Below, piece after piece: positions 55,218-63,021 of a stretch of DNA of 64,000 nt (positions are counted from its first letter, which is position 1; each line of letters begins with the position of its first letter). Position numbers and translations under genes: made by a program. The DNA is from Roseovarius faecimaris (GTDB lineage: Bacteria > Pseudomonadota > Alphaproteobacteria > Rhodobacterales > Rhodobacteraceae). Location of the stretch: NCBI RefSeq assembly GCF_009762325.1, contig NZ_CP034348.1, positions 2,858,501-2,922,500 on the forward strand, written 5' to 3'. The notes under the pieces were generated by a model. That model was not told where the DNA came from. It made no database searches and saw only the letters and a program-made list of their open reading frames with translations.

Positions 55218-57262
55218 GCCTGCTGCCCGACCTGACCGAACCGCCCGCCGAGCCCTATGACCTTGGACAAAGCCCGGCCGATATCGTGGTGATCTCGGCC
55301 CTTGCCACCGATATTGCCGCGCTGAGCGAGGCCCGCGCGGCCCTGCCCGATCCGCCCTCTCTCAGGCTTGCGCATCTGCATCATCTGCGTCACCCGGCGT
55401 CGGTCGATCAGCATCTCGATGCCTGCGCAACCCGAGCGCGGCTGGTCATCGCCCGGCTTCCCGATGGCGGCGACGGCTGGCCCTACGGGCTGGCGCAGCT
55501 CGGCGCGCGTTGCGCCGCGGCTGGGGTGCCGGTCGCGCTCTTGCCCTGTGGATCCGCGCCCGAACCGCGACTGCAACAGCTCTCCACCGCGCCCGCGGAA
55601 ACCTGTCTGGCCCTGCATCATTGCCTCGACCAGGGCGGGCCGGACAATGCCCAGGCGTTCCTGCTTCACTGTCAGGCCGTGCTGTCCGACAGTCCGCCCC
55701 CCGCTTTGCCGCCCGAATTACCACGCAGCGGGCTCTACTGGCCCGGCGAAGGCCGTTGCACCCTGGACCAGATACAACAGGGCTGGCAGCCCGACCGCCC
55801 TGTCGCGGCCCTGCTTTTCGCGCGGGCGCTGGTCCACGGCGCGGGACTGCATCCGGTCAACCGGATGATCCGCGCGCTCCTGCGCGCCGGGCTGAACCCG
55901 CTGCCGGTCTTTGTCGGCGATGCGCATTCCATCGAGGCCGATCTGGCCGGCGCGCGGCCCGCCGTCATCCTGTCCTGCCTGCCCGGCTCGGAAACTCCCG
56001 CCCTGCCCGGGGACATTCCCGTCCTGAACGCCGCCCTCACCACCTGGTCCGAGGCCGACTGGATCGAAAGCGCAAACGGCCTGCCGCCGCGCGACATCGC
56101 TGAACATGCTCTTCTTCCCGCGCGCGCGGGGCAGATCATCACCCGCGCGATCGGCACCACCGATGAGGCGTATTTCGACAACGCCACCGAATGTCCCGTG
56201 CTGGCGCCAAGGGCCCTGGGCGACCGGGTGGATTTCACCGCCCAACTGACCGCACAGTGGGCTGGCCTGCTCCGAACCCCGCGCGACGGGCGCAGGGTCG
56301 CGCTTGTCCTGGACAGCCCGCAGCCTGCGCTTGTTGCCCGGGCGCACGGGCTTCTGCGCGCCCTGAAAGACGCGGGATATGACACGCAGCCTCCGCCCGG
56401 CCCGGATGGCCCTGTCCCTTCCGAGCCGCTGTCGCCAGACGCCTATCAGGAGGCGTTCGGCACCCTGCCGTGGCCCCTGCGCGATGCGGTCGAGCGGCGC
56501 TGGGGCGCGCCCGAAGACGATCCCGACTTCACGCCCGGCACCGGCTTTTGCCTGCCCCTGCAGCAATGCGGCCGGATCGTCCTGGCCGTTGCCCGCCCCG
56601 GCCCGGACAACAGCCCGCCGCCTCACCGGCTTCTGGCGCTGCATTTCTGGCTCCGGCAGGTTTTTGGCGCACAGGCGCTGGTGCATCTCGGCGGGCATGG
56701 CGGGCTTGGGGCGCTGCCCGGCAAAGCCTTGGCCCTGAGCGCGGATTGCTGGCCCGAGCAGGTGCTTGGCCCAACCCCGCATATCGCGCTTTTGCCTGCT
56801 GACGGGGGCGATGCCGCCACGCTTGCCCGCAACCGCCTGCATGCCCTCTGCCTGCCGCCGGATGGCACGGATCTGATCGACGCGCTGGATGGCAAGGCCG
56901 CTGCCGCCCGCGTCCTCCCCCGGATACCAGACATGGCCGCCTGGCGGCGCGGCCAGGCCGAGGCAGACGCCTGGATCGAAGAGCACCTGCAACGTCATGG
57001 GGACTGGCCGCGCGCAACAGAGATCTGCTTTCGCGCCGCGACCACGGCACTGTCATGTGGGGCGGATGTGGCGCGCGCCCTGTCGCTCATGGGGTTCCGC
57101 GCCAGCGGCACGGAGGCGCCGGACTGCCTGACCCACGACGACAGCCTCTCACGCCCGCCTGTCGCCGTGACCCCCCGCGTCGCGCCCTGCTTTCGCCGCG
57201 CATTCCCCGAACTTGTCACCCTGCTCGACACGGCTTGCCGCCGCGCCCGGACCGGCGCCTAG
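55214..57262 (+). CDS. Shortened CobN-like protein
   Basis: 682 residues, whereas cobaltochelatase CobN is usually about 1,100-1,300. The first half matches CobN in order (RSGLYWPGEGRCTLDQIQ, HPVNRMIRALLRAGLNPLPVFV). The VHLGGHGGLGALPGKALALSADCWPEQVLGPTPHI block at about 490-525 corresponds to CobN's HGxLEWLPGK motif, with Glu replaced by Gly499. Only short pieces of the remainder survive (GDWPRATEICFRAATTALSCGADVARAL, then VAVTPRVAPCFRRAFPEL), so the central and C-terminal parts are missing. The frame is intact. It may be inactive, or have a new role; a full cobN could be elsewhere. Confidence 0.75.
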   Translation: MSLLPDLTEPPAEPYDLGQSPADIVVISALATDIAALSEARAALPDPPSLRLAHLHHLRHPASVDQHLDACATRARLVIARLPDGGDGWPYGLAQLGARCAAAGVPVALLPCGSAPEPRLQQLSTAPAETCLALHHCLDQGGPDNAQAFLLHCQAVLSDSPPPALPPELPRSGLYWPGEGRCTLDQIQQGWQPDRPVAALLFARALVHGAGLHPVNRMIRALLRAGLNPLPVFVGDAHSIEADLAGARPAVILSCLPGSETPALPGDIPVLNAALTTWSEADWIESANGLPPRDIAEHALLPARAGQIITRAIGTTDEAYFDNATECPVLAPRALGDRVDFTAQLTAQWAGLLRTPRDGRRVALVLDSPQPALVARAHGLLRALKDAGYDTQPPPGPDGPVPSEPLSPDAYQEAFGTLPWPLRDAVERRWGAPEDDPDFTPGTGFCLPLQQCGRIVLAVARPGPDNSPPPHRLLALHFWLRQVFGAQALVHLGGHGGLGALPGKALALSADCWPEQVLGPTPHIALLPADGGDAATLARNRLHALCLPPDGTDLIDALDGKAAAARVLPRIPDMAAWRRGQAEADAWIEEHLQRHGDWPRATEICFRAATTALSCGADVARALSLMGFRASGTEAPDCLTHDDSLSRPPVAVTPRVAPCFRRAFPELVTLLDTACRRARTGA

Positions 57263-57648
57263 ATCCCCGGAGTGCACACCAGTTCCACCCGGCCCTGATA
57301 AAGCTGGCGGTAATCGCAATCATATTCCAGTGCCGCAGGGTCGCGCGCGGCGGTGCCCGCGCCACAGTCAAGCTTGGCCTCGATCAGCACCTGATCGCCA
57401 TCCATGCGTTTGACCCGGCAGCCGGTGGATTTCTCGATCGCCACCAGCGCGCGCGGCATCACCGCCTCGGGCCGGGGCGCCCATTCGGTATTCACCCGAA
57501 GGGCAAGCGCCCGATCACCATCCTGACGCACATCGAAGGTGCTCTGCCCGACGGTGATCCGCTGCCCGGCGATACCCCGATATTCCGGCGGCGGGGTGTC
57601 ACACCCGGTCAACAGGCACAGGGCACTCAGGGGAAAGATCCAGCGCAT
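57259..57648 (-). CDS. Small lipoprotein of unknown function
   Basis: 129 residues with a lipobox (LLTGC, Cys about 16). The mature protein has a VAIEKSTGCRVKRMDGDQ segment and three further cysteines in the second half (CGAG, CDYR, VCTPG). No family recognised. A TTAA-N7-TTAA box lies 25-39 bases upstream of the start. It converges with the CobN-like gene, overlapping 4 bases. Confidence 0.65.
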   Translation of the reverse strand: MRWIFPLSALCLLTGCDTPPPEYRGIAGQRITVGQSTFDVRQDGDRALALRVNTEWAPRPEAVMPRALVAIEKSTGCRVKRMDGDQVLIEAKLDCGAGTAARDPAALEYDCDYRQLYQGRVELVCTPGI

Positions 57649-57672
57649 ATCGCAACTGTGCGGCCCGCCTGG

Positions 57673-57687
57673 TTAATTATTCCTTAA
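57673..57687. promoter_or_regulatory. CtrA-type box upstream of the small lipoprotein
   Basis: TTAA, TTATTCC, TTAA (57673-57687), the TTAA-N7-TTAA spacing of CtrA sites. It lies in the 39-base gap between the lipoprotein start and the enolase-family stop. Confidence 0.45.
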
Positions 57688-58797
57688 TCAAACGGAAACG
57701 CCTCCGAGGCGCGCCAGCGCGTCCTCGTCAATCTCCACCCCCAGCCCCGGAGAGGCGGGCAGGCTCGCAAACCCGTCCTTGATGACATAATCGCAGGTGG
57801 CATAGTCCGCCCCCATCGGCAGATAGTCATAGAACAGCTCGGCATAGGTCGCATTGGGCAGCACGGCGCAGACATGCAGCATGGCCAGAAAGGCCACCGT
57901 GGTGCTGTTCCAGTTATGCGGAGAAAGCTGCGCACCCGCCGCCTGCGTCATGGCACCGATCTCCAGCATCCGCAGAAGGCCGCCCACCCCGGCGATATCA
58001 GGGTTCAGCACATCCGCCGCACGCGCCCTGAGCAGCGCGTTGTAATGCGGCAGACCCGCCTGCCGCTCGCCCGTGGTCACGCGCTGATCGGTCCGGGCGC
58101 GGAACTCGGCCAGCAGATCGATCTGATCCCCGGCAACAGGCTCCTCGATCCAGTAGGGCGCATAAGGCGCAAAGAGCCGGGCAGCCTGGAGCGCACGGCG
58201 CGGATCGGTCTCGACCGCAAAATCCAGCATCAGATCCACCTCCGGCCCGACCGCCTCGCGGGTCAGACGCACCACGGCTTCCGACGCCGCCAGCGTGGCC
58301 TGGCGCAACGGATAGATCTTGACCGCGCGGTAGCCTTCCCGGCACATCGCCCCACAGCGCGCCGCGATGGCCTCCGGCGGCTGAACCGGGTTATCCCAGG
58401 CATTGGCATAAAGCGGGATCCGCTCTTTCACCGCCCCACCCAGAAGCGCATGCAACGGCAGTCCGGCCGCCTTGCCCGCCAGGTCCCAAAGCGCGATCTC
58501 GATCGCACTCACAGCTGCGGCATAGTCAATGCCGGGATGTTTGCTCTCCATCGGGCGGGCGACATGATCCAGAAAGCGGCGCGGGCTGGCCTCGGACATC
58601 TCAGTCACAGCGCCGCCGAGGGTCAGGATGACCTCTCGGATCGCCCTTTGCCGATGCTCCAGCGCATAAGCCTCGCCCCAGCCGATCAGGCCATTCGCGG
58701 CCTCCAGCCTGACCAGAATCACGCTGTGCCCCTGCGACCAGCCATCGGCCCCCGGCCGGGCCGGGATCAGATAGGGTGTCACCGCCACGATCCGCAT
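57688..58797 (-). CDS. Mandelate racemase/muconate lactonizing-type enolase-superfamily enzyme
   Basis: 369 residues. Metal ligands are in MLDFAVE, WIEEPV and TGERQ, and a His-containing HNWNSTT segment follows NPDIAGVGGLLRM. The lysine motif, usually KxK, reads KIY (AVKIYPL), leaving one lysine. The superfamily abstracts a proton alpha to a carboxylate, giving dehydration, racemisation or cycloisomerisation of a sugar acid or similar. The substrate is not predictable. It is divergent from the Lin0512 pair, with the 120-base gap 58798-58917 between them. Confidence 0.85.
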   Translation of the reverse strand: MRIVAVTPYLIPARPGADGWSQGHSVILVRLEAANGLIGWGEAYALEHRQRAIREVILTLGGAVTEMSEASPRRFLDHVARPMESKHPGIDYAAAVSAIEIALWDLAGKAAGLPLHALLGGAVKERIPLYANAWDNPVQPPEAIAARCGAMCREGYRAVKIYPLRQATLAASEAVVRLTREAVGPEVDLMLDFAVETDPRRALQAARLFAPYAPYWIEEPVAGDQIDLLAEFRARTDQRVTTGERQAGLPHYNALLRARAADVLNPDIAGVGGLLRMLEIGAMTQAAGAQLSPHNWNSTTVAFLAMLHVCAVLPNATYAELFYDYLPMGADYATCDYVIKDGFASLPASPGLGVEIDEDALARLGGVSV

Positions 58798-58917
58798 CTG
58801 TCACATCTCCAAGTGTCCGGCGCATCCTTGCGGCATGCAGGGGACAGGTCAATCCACCTTGCACCCCTGCGCGCGGGGCCTAAACTGCACCGGCAACCGA
58901 TCCCAAAGAGAGCCCTC

Positions 58918-59268
58918 ATGCCCAAACACCGCATCCTCACCGAATTCGGCCAGGGCGCCTCCCTGCGCCGGCAGGACTATACCGAGGCCGCGCGGCGCGC
59001 CATCAAGGATGCGCTCTGGCGCAACTCGATCAACGTGGCCGAGCTTTTTGGCCACCCGAAGGAGGCCATGCTGATCGACGTCGAAATCGCCGCGCAGCAG
59101 CCCGAGAAGGTGGATTGCGCCGCCCTCAGATCGGTCTTTCCCTATGGCCAGGTCAGCGTCACGGCACAGCCGGGCGGGCTCGACATCCCGCGCCCCGACG
59201 GCCTGCCCACCGTGATCGCGACCGCCGCCATTTCCGTCAGCTTCGAAATGGAACGCGCCGATGACTGA
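58918..59268 (+). CDS. Lin0512 family protein, first of a pair
   Basis: 116 residues beginning MPKHRILTEFGQGASLRRQDYTEAARRAI. The E-x-G-x-G and AARRAIKDALWRNS patterns and the GQVSVTAQPGGLDIPRPDG segment are the Lin0512 family, whose function is unknown. ATG 58918 gives the family start. It overlaps the second Lin0512 gene by 8 bases; the two probably form a heteromer. Confidence 0.8.
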   Translation: MPKHRILTEFGQGASLRRQDYTEAARRAIKDALWRNSINVAELFGHPKEAMLIDVEIAAQQPEKVDCAALRSVFPYGQVSVTAQPGGLDIPRPDGLPTVIATAAISVSFEMERADD

Positions 59269-59629
59269 TCAGCGCTTCATCATCGAAATGGGCATGGGCA
59301 ACGACCTGTGGAACATGGATTATCAGGCCGCCGCCCGCCGCGCGATTAAGGATGCCTATGCCCATGTCACCCTGCCCATGCTGGCCACTCTGGGCCTCGA
59401 CCTTTCAGCGCTGCGCGTGCAGGTCACGGTGGGGGTGCAGGCCCCCGAGGCGCTCGATACCGGTGCCTTGTCCACGCTGATCTCGAAGGGGCAGGTCAGC
59501 GTGCGCGCGGTGTTTGGTGGCCAGAACGTCGTGAACCCCGACACCGGTGACACGATCGTGATCGCCTCTGCGGCGATCGAGGCGTTCCTGCCCTATCAGG
59601 GAAATTGCTGGACAGGCGGAACCACCTGA
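59261..59629 (+). CDS. Lin0512 family protein, second of a pair
   Basis: 122 residues with the same family pattern as its neighbour: FIIEMGMGNDLWNMDYQAAARRAIKDAYAHVTLP and KGQVSVRAVFGGQNVVNPDTGD. Identity with the first copy is moderate, so the duplication is old. It starts inside the first gene. The 188-base gap after it carries the regulatory features of the SBP56 gene. Confidence 0.8.
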   Translation: MTDQRFIIEMGMGNDLWNMDYQAAARRAIKDAYAHVTLPMLATLGLDLSALRVQVTVGVQAPEALDTGALSTLISKGQVSVRAVFGGQNVVNPDTGDTIVIASAAIEAFLPYQGNCWTGGTT

Positions 59630-59671
59630 TACCTTTCAGTCCCGAATGCAGAACGGGTTTCCTCAATTTGC

Positions 59672-59689
59672 CGCCATTCCGGAATGGCG
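59672..59689. promoter_or_regulatory. Perfect 18-base palindrome, candidate operator
   Basis: CGCCATTCCGGAATGGCG, perfect dyad symmetry. It is 33 bases upstream of a TATAAT hexamer (59722-59727) and about 130 bases before the SBP56-type gene, so an activator or repressor site is likely. No regulator is assigned; the FadR-type gene at 62054 is a candidate. Confidence 0.55.
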
Positions 59690-59721
59690 TTCGCCAGCCC
59701 ATTACCCCGGATTATTGAGAA

Positions 59722-59727
59722 TATAAT
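59722..59727 (+). promoter_or_regulatory. Candidate -10 box of the SBP56-type gene
   Basis: TATAAT, a perfect -10 hexamer, in an AT-rich stretch 90 bases before the ATG at 59818. The -35 region (about 59699) is weak, which fits an activator-dependent promoter. Confidence 0.4.
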
Positions 59728-59817
59728 TGTCAGACATTTGATTCTGTGCCAGCCTGCCCGGGAGGCGCATTGCTGCAAAAGCCATATTACCGCGCCCGCA
59801 ACAGGGAGATTTGATAT

Positions 59818-61218
59818 ATGAACCTAAGACCCGATCCGACATTCTATCCCAGCCCCAAAATGGCCATGGAAGCCCCCGCCGAAACGCTGGCCTTTACCCT
59901 CATGCTCAGCCCCGACGGCTCGCAGCCCGACGGGCTCGCCGTGGTGGATGTCGACCCGGCCTCGGACACCTATGGCCAGATCGTGCACAGCCTGTTCATG
60001 CCCAACAAGGGCGATGAATTTCACCATTTCGGCTGGAATGCCTGCTCCTCGGCCCTGTCGCCGCTGACCGGCCACGCCTTTTACGAACGCCGCTACCTGA
60101 TCATCCCCGGCATCCGGTCCTCGCGCATCTATGTGATCGACGTCAAAGAACCGCTCAAGGCCAAGATCCACAAGATCATCGAGCCCGAAGAGGTGTTCGA
60201 GAAGACCGGCTATTCCCGTCCGCACACCATCCATTGCGGCCCCGAAGGCATCTATGTGTCGACCCTCGGCGGTGGCGGCGAGGACGGCACCGATGGCCCT
60301 CCGGGCATCTTCATCATGGATTGCGAGACCTTCGAGATTCTCGGCCGCTACGAAATGGACCGCGGCATTCAGGACAAGCACTATGATTTCTGGTGGAACC
60401 TGCCGCGCGACTACATGGTCAGTTCCGAATGGGGCCTGCCGCCGCAGTTTGAGAACGGGATCGTGCCCGAAGACCTGCTCAGCAACAAATACGGCCACAC
60501 GATCCATTTCTGGGATCTGCGCGGGCGCAAGGTGGTCAAAAGCATCGACCTCGGTGAAAATCACCAGATGGCGCTGGAAATCCGGCCCGCCCATGACCCG
60601 GTGAAGGAATACGGCTTCTGCGGCGTGGTGGTCGACACAACCAACCTGCAAGGCGCGATCTTCACCTGGTGGCGGGATGAGAATGGCGAATGGCAGGCCA
60701 AGAAGACCATCACGATCGACCCTGTTCCGGCCGATCCCGATGATCTGCCCGAGCTGCTCAAGGGCTTCGCCGCCTGCCCTCCGCTGGTCACGGATATCGA
60801 CCTGAGCCTTGATGACAAATATCTCTACGTGGCCTGCTGGGGCCTCGGTGAGATGCACCAGTATGATGTCTCGGATCCGATGAACCCGGTGCTCGCCGGC
60901 AAGGTCGAGATCGGCGGAATCGTCAAGCAAACCCCGCACCCCAATGGCAAGACCTTCGGCTACGGCCCGCAAATGGTCGAGATCAGCCGCGACGGCAAGC
61001 GGGTCTACTGGACCAACTCGCTCTATTCCACCTGGGATGACCAGTTTTATCCCGGTGACCGCGGGGCGGCCATGGTCATGGCCGAGGTGGGCGAAAATGG
61101 CGGCCTGACGCTGAACAAGGACTTCTGGGTCGAGTTCCCCGAGGGCTACCGCAGCCACCAGATCCGGCTCGAAGGCGGCGACTGTTCGACCGACAGTTTC
61201 TGTTACCCGTCCGTCTGA
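59818..61218 (+). CDS. Selenium-binding protein 56 / methanethiol oxidase family protein
   Basis: 466 residues, full length for the SBP56 beta-propeller family. Landmarks: DEFHHFGWNACSSAL (His69, His70, Cys76), SRPHTIHCGPEGIYVSTLG, WGLPPQFENG, TDIDLSLDDKYLYVACWG, and the C-terminal SHQIRLEGGDCSTDSFCYP. Bacterial members include MtoX, a copper enzyme that oxidises methanethiol to formaldehyde, H2S and peroxide. The selenium motif CSSC of animal proteins reads CSSA here. No signal peptide is seen. A GGGAGA site precedes the ATG. With dddP in the same window, methanethiol from DMSP is a plausible substrate. Confidence 0.88.
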   Translation: MNLRPDPTFYPSPKMAMEAPAETLAFTLMLSPDGSQPDGLAVVDVDPASDTYGQIVHSLFMPNKGDEFHHFGWNACSSALSPLTGHAFYERRYLIIPGIRSSRIYVIDVKEPLKAKIHKIIEPEEVFEKTGYSRPHTIHCGPEGIYVSTLGGGGEDGTDGPPGIFIMDCETFEILGRYEMDRGIQDKHYDFWWNLPRDYMVSSEWGLPPQFENGIVPEDLLSNKYGHTIHFWDLRGRKVVKSIDLGENHQMALEIRPAHDPVKEYGFCGVVVDTTNLQGAIFTWWRDENGEWQAKKTITIDPVPADPDDLPELLKGFAACPPLVTDIDLSLDDKYLYVACWGLGEMHQYDVSDPMNPVLAGKVEIGGIVKQTPHPNGKTFGYGPQMVEISRDGKRVYWTNSLYSTWDDQFYPGDRGAAMVMAEVGENGGLTLNKDFWVEFPEGYRSHQIRLEGGDCSTDSFCYPSV

Positions 61219-61221
61219 CGC

Positions 61222-61881
61222 GTGCCTGAAGTGACAAGTGTGACGGCCCTCTGGTGGGCCGTCATTGCCTCGGGGCTCTACCACGGGGTCAACCCGGGCA
61301 TGGGCTGGCCCCTGGCCGTCTCCTCCGCGCTTATGGAAAGCCGCAAGGCCAGCCTTTACAAGGCCCTTTCCGCGCTTGCCATCGGGCATCTGCTGGCCAT
61401 GACGGCGATCCTGCTGCCGTTTTCCCTGCTGTTTGTGCTGGTCGAATACCAGCGCGAGATTCAGATCGGCGCCGCCTGCCTCGTCATCGCGCTGGGGGTC
61501 TATCTGCTGATCAACCGCCGCCATCCGCGCTTTCTTGCGCGTGTGCCGCCCTCCAAACTGGCGCTGTGGTCCTTTCTCGCCGCCATGGCCCACGGCGCGG
61601 GGCTGATGCTCGTGCCCATCTATCTCGGCATCTGCGCCACGGTTGAGACGGATGCAGGCCACGCCGCCGCCGATCAGCTCATGCGCGGCAATATCGGCAT
61701 TGCCCTCGCGGTGGCCGCCGTGCACACGCTGGCCATGACCACCGCAGGCGGGACACTCGCTCTCGGCGTCTACCACTGGCTCGGCCTCAAATTCCTGTCG
61801 AAAAGCTGGTTCAACCTCGATGTGGTCTGGGCGCTCAGCCTGATCCTCGTCGGCACTATCGCTCTGCTCACGACGCATTGA
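61222..61881 (+). CDS. Polytopic membrane protein of unknown function
   Basis: 219 residues, GTG start at 61222, 3 bases after the SBP56 stop, so certainly co-transcribed. About six membrane helices. ASGLYHGVNPGMGWPLAVSSALMES at the start and AAMAHGAGLMLVPIYLG in the middle have His and Gly residues like NicO/HupE-type metal transporters, but the match is weak. A metal-supply role for the SBP56 enzyme would fit; it is inferred from position. Confidence 0.7.
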   Translation: MPEVTSVTALWWAVIASGLYHGVNPGMGWPLAVSSALMESRKASLYKALSALAIGHLLAMTAILLPFSLLFVLVEYQREIQIGAACLVIALGVYLLINRRHPRFLARVPPSKLALWSFLAAMAHGAGLMLVPIYLGICATVETDAGHAAADQLMRGNIGIALAVAAVHTLAMTTAGGTLALGVYHWLGLKFLSKSWFNLDVVWALSLILVGTIALLTTH

Positions 61882-61894
61882 CGCCCCGATCCCC

Positions 61895-61918
61895 CTTCAT
61901 TGTTCCAAAAATACTCAC
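61895..61918 (+). repeat. Dispersed intergenic element, copy 3 (CTTCATTGTTCC...ATACTC)
   Basis: CTTCATTGTTCC, AAAA, ATACTCAC. It begins 14 bases after the membrane-protein stop, the same spacing as copy 1 at 6044, and even the bases before it (CGCCCC / TGCCCC) resemble copy 1. Confidence 0.6.
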
Positions 61919-62016
61919 ACCCCACCGCCAGCCGCTGTGCGCACCGCCCCCCTTGGGCGAAAGGGGTGGGTGGGCGGGCTTTCGGCCAAGGGGGGCGCTT
62001 GCGCATCGCTGCAACC

Positions 62017-62033
62017 GGTCATATCGTTTGACC
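62017..62033. promoter_or_regulatory. Candidate FadR-family operator
   Basis: GGTCA, TATCGTT, TGACC, an inverted repeat that extends to ACCGGTCA/TGACCAGT with one mismatch. It lies 21-37 bases before the regulator's ATG, the usual place for an autoregulatory site. Confidence 0.45.
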
Positions 62034-62053
62034 AGTTCATTCCCCGAGGCCCC

Positions 62054-62821
62054 ATGCCCTTTCAAAAAGTCATTCCCGAGAAACTCTCCACCGCCGTCAC
62101 CCGCCAGATCGAGCAACTGATCCTGCGCGGCATCCTGCGCCCCGGGGAGCGTCTTCCCTCCGAACGCGATCTGGCCGAACGGCTGGGCGTCTCCCGCCCC
62201 TCCCTGCGTGAGGCGGTGGCCGAACTGCAAGAGAAGGGCCTTCTCAGCTCCCGCGCGGGTTCCGGCATTTATGTGGCCGATGTGCTGGGCAACGCCTTCT
62301 CGCCCGCCCTCATTCAGCTCTTCGCCGATCATGATGAAGCGGTGTTTGACTACATCTCCTTCCGCCGCGATCTCGAGGCCATGGCCGCCGACCGCGCCGC
62401 GCGCCTCGGCTCCGACACCGACCTGCAGGTGATCCAGACCATCTTCGACAAGATGGAAGCCGCACACGGCAAAAAAGACCCCACGGATGAGGCCACACTT
62501 GATGCCGAGTTCCACCTCGCCATCCTTGAGGCCAGCCACAATGTGGTGCTCCTGCACATGATGCGCTCGATGTTCGAGATGCTGCGCGAGGGCGTGTTCT
62601 ATAACCGTCAGGTCATGTTCGCCCAGCGCACCACCCGCTCGGCCCTGCTCGACCAGCACCGCGCCATCAACGACGCGATCCAGGCCCGCGATCCCGCCGC
62701 CGCCCGTGCCGCCATCGAGGCCCATCTCGGCTTCGTCGAGACCGCCCTGCGCGACCAGCAACGCGCCGACGCCCACGAAACCATCGCCCAACAGCGGCTC
62801 GATCAGGAACGCAAGCGGTAA
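62054..62821 (+). CDS. FadR-type GntR-family regulator (FCD domain)
   Basis: 255 residues. The winged HTH is at about 10-72 (LRPGERLPSERDLAERLGVSRPSLREAVAELQEKGLL; core PSERDLAERLGVSRPSLREA), followed by an all-helical FCD domain with the metal-binding Asp/His pattern (DAEFHLAILEASHN, then DQHRAINDAI and EAHLGFVE). Such regulators respond to small organic acids. ATG 62054 matches the PdhR/LldR-type start; the frame is open upstream but without similarity. Its targets may be the SBP56 unit before it or the pyrimidine genes after it. Confidence 0.9.
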   Translation: MPFQKVIPEKLSTAVTRQIEQLILRGILRPGERLPSERDLAERLGVSRPSLREAVAELQEKGLLSSRAGSGIYVADVLGNAFSPALIQLFADHDEAVFDYISFRRDLEAMAADRAARLGSDTDLQVIQTIFDKMEAAHGKKDPTDEATLDAEFHLAILEASHNVVLLHMMRSMFEMLREGVFYNRQVMFAQRTTRSALLDQHRAINDAIQARDPAAARAAIEAHLGFVETALRDQQRADAHETIAQQRLDQERKR

Positions 62822-63021
62822 GGGAGCAGTTGCATTTTTGGATGATGGGGTACGGGCGGCTTTCGAGACGGTGTGCAATTGCCGCGGCAATCAGCCAGAT
62901 AGTCGTGTTTCTAATGGCAATTTTGATCAAGACCTAGGAGGCAACATCTGAAAGGTTGAGCGAGATAGGGGAGTGACTAAGGGTTACTGTTCAAAAGTAG
63001 GCTTGGTAATTAGTGATGTCT
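62822..63021. other. AT-richer intergenic DNA, left part of a probable insertion
   Basis: From about 62840 to 63741 base composition drops well below the rest of the window and codon use changes. This left part holds no convincing gene, repeat or RNA. Confidence 0.5.

Noticed and set aside
55214..57262. CobN-like gene as a frameshifted pseudogene
   Set aside because: The single frame runs without stops across both retained motif regions and overlaps its upstream gene normally; it is therefore kept as a shortened coding gene.
59824..61878. 684-codon open frame on the minus strand
   Set aside because: Lies opposite the SBP56 gene and the membrane protein, both well supported; the minus frame has no recognisable motif.
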